A stretch of 15,084 nucleotides of DNA from Trachelipus rathkii (Eukaryota > Arthropoda > Malacostraca > Isopoda > Trachelipodidae). This document shows, piece after piece, positions 10,331 to 15,084 of this stretch. Position 1 is the stretch's first letter. Every line of letters begins with the position of its first letter. The notes under the pieces were generated by a model that was given only the letters and a program-made list of their open reading frames with translations, ran no database searches and was not told where the DNA came from. The position numbers and the translations under genes were made by a program. The DNA lies in NCBI GenBank assembly GCA_015478945.1, contig JABUQX010131043.1, positions 17,501-32,584 of the forward strand. Direction: 5' to 3'.

Positions 10331-10698
10331 ATTATTTTTATATATATATATATAATCATATATATATATTATATATATATATATATTATATATATCATAT
10401 ATATATTATATATATCATATATTATATATATACTATATATATTGATATATATATTATATATATAGTATATATACTATATATTATATATTAATTATTATAA
10501 TATATATATATATACTATATATATATATATATATTATATATATATATATATAGTTATTACTATATATATACATCATTATATATATATATATATATATATA
10601 TTATATTATATATATAAATATATTATATATATATATATATATATATTAATATAATATATTATATAATATATATATCTATATATATATATATATATATC
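10331..10698. repeat. (TA)n block
   Basis: TA-rich sequence with somewhat longer clean alternating runs than the blocks to its left, for example at 10582-10600 and 10679-10697. Confidence 0.9.
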
Positions 10699-10837
10699 GC
10701 TCAGCTGCAAATTTGAGATATACCAAATTATTGATTTTTTTTGAAAAGTGAGAAACATCCCCGGACTGAAAACTAGCCATAATATACCATCTATAATAAT
10801 TCTATTCCGTCTCACAAGAAAATAGTAGTTTTTCGAA
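10699..10837. other. Non-repetitive islet between TA blocks
   Basis: About 140 bp of mixed sequence. On the minus strand one frame reads through most of it, including an IMASFQSGDVSHFSKK-like peptide at about 10737-10785 (approximate), but it runs into TA repeat downstream and has no clear start. It may be an old transposon scrap; no family is recognised. Confidence 0.4.
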
Positions 10838-10960
10838 TATATATATATATATATAATATATTATATATAATATATATATATAATTAGTATATTATAATAT
10901 AATAATATAATATAGTATATATATATTTATATATATTAATATATTTTTATATATATATAA

Positions 10961-11035
<75 letters not shown>

Positions 11036-11058
11036 TATATATTAATTATATAATATAT
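10838..11058. repeat. (TA)n block with the longest pure run
   Basis: This block contains the longest uninterrupted alternating run in the window, about 65 bp at 10964-11029. The rest is broken TA sequence. Confidence 0.92.
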
Positions 11059-11060
11059 TG

Positions 11061-11102
11061 AAGAAGGATGTAGTGCCATCCGAAGAGATGATTACAATTT
11101 AT
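11061..11102 (+). repeat. Short direct repeat, copy 1
   Basis: This copy and a second at 11194-11235 share GTAGTG, CATCCGAAGAGATGA, TTAC and ATTTAT in the same order. They differ by a few substitutions and small indels, such as GCCATCC against GCATCC and GATGATT against GATGAGATT. The two copies lie about 133 bp apart on either side of a TA array. Confidence 0.85.
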
Positions 11103-11114
11103 GATAATATATAA

Positions 11115-11193
<79 letters not shown>
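11103..11193. repeat. (TA)n array between the two direct repeats
   Basis: Nearly pure TA alternation of about 90 bp, with three phase flips, sits between the duplicated 42-bp segments. Confidence 0.9.
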
Positions 11194-11235
11194 CAGAAGG
11201 TTGTAGTGCATCCGAAGAGATGAGATTACCATTTA
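11194..11235 (+). repeat. Short direct repeat, copy 2
   Basis: Second copy of the segment at 11061-11102, in the same orientation. Unlike copy 1 it continues into non-repetitive sequence on the right, so it may be the parental copy. Confidence 0.85.
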
Positions 11236-11570
11236 TTGAGCTCATATGGAGTATTAGGGTATATCACGTCGGACTCCAGTGTTCAATAGTTCACCCCCTT
11301 ATTGCAATTATCTGCAAATTTTTCTTACATTGATATTGGGTCTCATATGTTCATACATCATAAGCATTATTACAGGCAACCCTTCCTTTTAAAACATAAA
11401 ATAAAAATAACATCAACACGCTAGCGTAGAAACCAAAAGGAATGGCTTCCAAAAATAACCCCTAAACCAGCCCTTCACCCATTATCACTTAAAAGTTGAT
11501 GGCTTCCAGTGGTGGGGCTCGTGCCGTCATTAAGTGGACGGCCTGTTCTAATGCACTGTCTTTCTTCTTC
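11236..11570. other. Mixed sequence upstream of the Jockey endonuclease relic
   Basis: About 335 bp with near-balanced composition and no open frame that I recognise. In the frame of the endonuclease relic a stretch from about 11505 (GGARAVIKWTACSNALSFF) is open but does not resemble the family. It could be element 5' sequence or host DNA. Confidence 0.4.
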
Positions 11571-12520
<950 letters not shown>

Positions 12521-12648
12521 CGGTGATGCCAACCCGTCATTACTTTTTTACACGTTACCACCACTCATGGGCAGAGCCCTTTTCAAAGATTGGTGCAAAA
12601 AATAATATCGAAGATATATCACCCAATCCTATACCTAACTCAATTCCC
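12521..12648. other. Junction between convergent Jockey pieces
   Basis: About 128 bp lie between the last recognisable endonuclease residues (plus strand) and the C-terminal end of the reverse transcriptase relic (minus strand). Open frames run through it on both strands but none resembles the family. It could be the element's 3' UTR, filler from a rearrangement or a scrap of host DNA. Confidence 0.4.
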
Positions 12649-14427
12649 TCAGTAATATACGTGGGATTTAAAAATATTAAGATTGGATACAGTAGGAAAA
12701 ACAGACGATGGCAAGACGTTTCATAGGACAGTTGTGGCTGGAAAGAAGGGGGCACCACAACTTCCAAGCCTTGACTTTCTATTACTCACACAAAATTCAT
12801 TTGAAAGCAAGGCAATTCTTGTACTACTAGGGCAACGCAATAGTGTAAGAATGCGAGAGCTCAACTCCCTCTAGCACCTACCGCTGTAATACCTATTGAA
12901 AAGAGATAGTGTACCAATGTCACGTGAAAGGTAAATGGAGTTTGAAAGTAGGGTACAGTTTATTGGTCTCTTAGCCTTGAACTCACCATATGCAAAAGGA
13001 ATTCCCAAATGTGAGAACAACACTCCATATAAGAGCGGAAAATGGCCTTGATATAACTGGAGTAACTGAGTAGAAGAAAAAACCTCCACAATCTAAACAG
13101 AATACCCAGCTTATTTGAGGCTACCCTGGCACCGTTGTGATATGAGGTCTGTAAGGCAATTTGCTGTTTATGTTCTGTCCCAGGATATTAATATTTTTAG
13201 CAGGTGAGATGCTAGGTCTGGCGAAGGAGATGGGAAAGTTGGAAGGTGTGTTTGAGAGGAATGTTTGAGAGGGAGATATGAAGGGGTTGAGTTTTAAAGA
13301 GTTGAATTTCACAAGATTGTGGTGATCCCACCGAGAAATTCCCTGCAGATCGTCAAGAATTAGACCGGAAAGCTGTAGACGAGAGTCAACCCTAGATGCA
13401 AAAGAAGGAGCAGATTTAAAATTAATGGAAGAATGTATAATAGAGTTATCGGCATAAGAATGAACAGAGTTGGAAGTGCAGCTGAAAAGATCATTAGTAG
13501 AAAGTAAGAATAAAGTTGGAGATAAAACAGAACTTTAAGGAAAGGAGGAAGAGGTCGCCTCATCAACAAGAGCTGATAGGAAACGATTTGAAAGAAAACT
13601 AGATGTGGGCAAGGAAAGAGATGGAGGAATCACAAAGGAAGTGAGATTAGAAAGAAGGGATTGGTGCCATAGCCTGTTAAAAGCTTTCGATATGTTAGCG
13701 CTACCATACAAGACTCAGACCATAGATTGGTGAAGTTAGAAAGTATGTCAACAGTTGACCTCGAGAGTCATACTGATGATCTGAAAAAAGGGAATGAGAT
13801 TCCAGATGATTCAGGAAATGAGAATTGAGGGTAGTTTCAAAGATTTTAGACATAACCCAAGTTAGAAGTGAAGGATGATAGCTAGAAGGATAGGAGCGGC
13901 TACCATTTTTGGGGATCGACTGAGCATATGCGCGCTTCCAGCACTGAGGAAATGTATTAGTATTTAGGCATAGAGAGTATATTTGAACGAGGACAGGCGC
14001 CAGCTCAGAAGCGCACTCCTTCACACCAGGGAGGAGGAATGCCATCCGGCCACTAGCATTCATAACGTTCATAGAACTTAATATCCCATCCACTAGATCA
14101 TGAGTAATGAAAAGTAGAGACATAGAACATCTGAAAGGTGAAGGAAGAGGGGTGCCGAAATCGTCCAGGGTGGGATTAAAAAAAAAAAGAAGTTAGAGAT
14201 TAGTAAAGGGTTGTAGGAGGACATGTTTTTTTTAAGACAGATAAACATTGTCTTGGTCCTTAATGACACGAGAACAGGCGTCATCGAACCATGGATTTTG
14301 GGGAGAAAATGATTTAGTTGAAAATGAAGTAAATCGGCTCATCCATTCGGTAATCACGATCCATACCTTTTTAGCAGACAACAAAACAGGATTCAATCCA
14401 TCGGTATCTAGCAAAGAAGCGACGCAG
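12649..14427 (-). pseudogene. Jockey-type LINE linker, reverse transcriptase and C-terminal tail, broken
   Basis: Read from high to low coordinates, this is the rest of a Jockey-type ORF2. LRRFFA (14410-14427), ITEWMSRF and NPWFDDACSR (from 14297) are the linker; TLDDFGTP (from 14171) follows. Then come ECASELAPV (13992-14018), PIPKNGSRS near 13910 and SDHQYDSR (from 13784). A frameshift falls at about 13760. Motif A has lost a base at its catalytic Asp codon (about 13695/13696); beyond it the frame reads ISKAFNRLWH. The PQGSVLSP box has a TAA in place of Gln (13535-13537). The catalytic YADD box is YADN (13445-13456). KNINILG and a TAG at 13121-13123 follow, then SSTQLLQLYQG, a YYSGRC stretch, FFPATTVL with TGA where the family has Trp (12721-12723), and VFPTVSNLNIFKS to a stop at 12649. 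All conserved parts are present in order but in several frames, so it is inactive. The family call is from memory. Confidence 0.82.
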
Positions 14428-14560
14428 TGTCCCTCAGTTTATTTTTAATACAGTGACAGAAAAATCATTTAGGGCAGTGTGTAGTTGCTGGAGAGGAAGT
14501 GTTACCCACAAGAGGGAAAGTGGTGCAAACGAGGAAGAGTAGTGGTGGAGCATAAGTAAA
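14428..14560. other. Sequence beyond the linker end of the minus-strand relic
   Basis: About 130 bp between the first recognisable linker residues and the TTA array. A minus-strand frame gives a P/T-rich peptide with a faint PKxFFxH likeness to the end of the family's endonuclease segment, too weak to call. If that likeness is real, the minus-strand copy overlaps the plus-strand one. Confidence 0.3.
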
Positions 14561-14784
<224 letters not shown>

Positions 14785-14946
14785 CTAAATATTTTCTCGC
14801 TTGATCGGAGTGACATTAGATACTGAAAGATTAATAATCTCAATCTCTTCATGGGAAAGATAACCAATAATGGAAGGGAGTTCAAAGACACCAAAGAGCT
14901 ATGAGAAGAAAATCTTCATACGGGAACATTAGGGAACGGGTCATTT

Positions 14947-14947
<1 letters not shown>
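14785..14947. other. Mixed sequence, no gene seen
   Basis: About 160 bp of non-repetitive sequence between two simple-repeat arrays. One minus-strand frame is open (including ELPSIIGYLSHEEIEIINLS at about 14824-14883, position approximate) and looks mildly protein-like, but it enters the TTA array and matches nothing that I know. Confidence 0.35.
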
Positions 14948-14989
<42 letters not shown>

Positions 14990-15001
14990 ATATATATATA
15001 T
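14948..15001. repeat. (TA)n array
   Basis: Alternating TA array of about 53 bp, interrupted once by AAGG near 14983-14986. Confidence 0.93.
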
Positions 15002-15013
15002 GATGGCGCACGA

Positions 15014-15029
15014 AAACGCGAAAGCGTTT
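15014..15029 (+). other. Small GAAA-loop hairpin
   Basis: AAACGC and GCGTTT can pair as a six-base stem around a GAAA loop. A GCGAAAACG-like word recurs at about 15038-15046. The stretch may be the edge of a dispersed repeat that continues past the window. No function is assigned. Confidence 0.4.
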
Positions 15030-15084
15030 CAATAAATGCGAAAACGGTTAAACACCCATTCCAGGGACTGAACGAAGTACAATG

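Noticed and set aside
12555..12767. Minus-strand ORF across the convergent junction
   Set aside because: The Jockey tail motifs here (FFPATTVL, then VFPTVSNLNIFKS) lie in another frame, so this ORF is an overlapping shadow.
13360..13569. Minus-strand Leu-rich ORF resembling a membrane protein
   Set aside because: It is an out-of-frame reading of the RT segment that holds the SVLSPTLFLL and YADN motifs.
14992..15030. Hammerhead ribozyme core (TGATG followed by CGAAAA)
   Set aside because: The conserved CTGANGA is not met and no matching stems I and III can be drawn.

Overview
The window looks like nuclear, non-coding DNA from an animal, most likely a decapod crustacean (a crab-like genome is my best guess). 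The evidence is the kind of sequence present: wrecked LINE retrotransposons whose peptide motifs resemble decapod Jockey-type and other LINE reverse transcriptases, very long imperfect (TA)n blocks, and large (AG)n, (TTA)n and (AAT)n microsatellites. The LINE resemblance is from memory and no search was run. I see no intact gene, tRNA, rRNA, CRISPR array or prokaryotic operon.

Layout. Positions 245-1580 hold a plus-strand LINE reverse transcriptase relic, followed to about 1935 by what may be its 3' UTR with two small hairpins. From 1936 to 11192 the window is mainly (TA)n-type sequence in several blocks, separated by AT-rich islands of 100-900 bp. The islands hold an (AAT)n array (5121-5262), a polypyrimidine tract (5436-5748), a sequence resembling a hAT transposon end (5820-5880), one protein-like minus-strand ORF (8602-8820) and a short sequence duplicated on both sides of a TA array (11061-11102 and 11194-11235).

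The most interesting part is 11571-14427. A plus-strand Jockey-type endonuclease relic (11571-12520, with a 149-bp AG array inside its frame) is followed by a minus-strand linker, reverse transcriptase and C-terminal tail (12649-14427). The minus-strand part begins in the family at about the point where the endonuclease part stops. This fits one element whose 3' two thirds were inverted in place; two independently truncated copies of one family is the alternative. A (TTA)n array (14561-14784) and a short TA array close the window.

Nothing here works together as a functional pathway. The LINE relics carry stops, frameshifts and substitutions at catalytic positions. I found no convincing undescribed system; the findings concern genome structure, decay and repeat biology.
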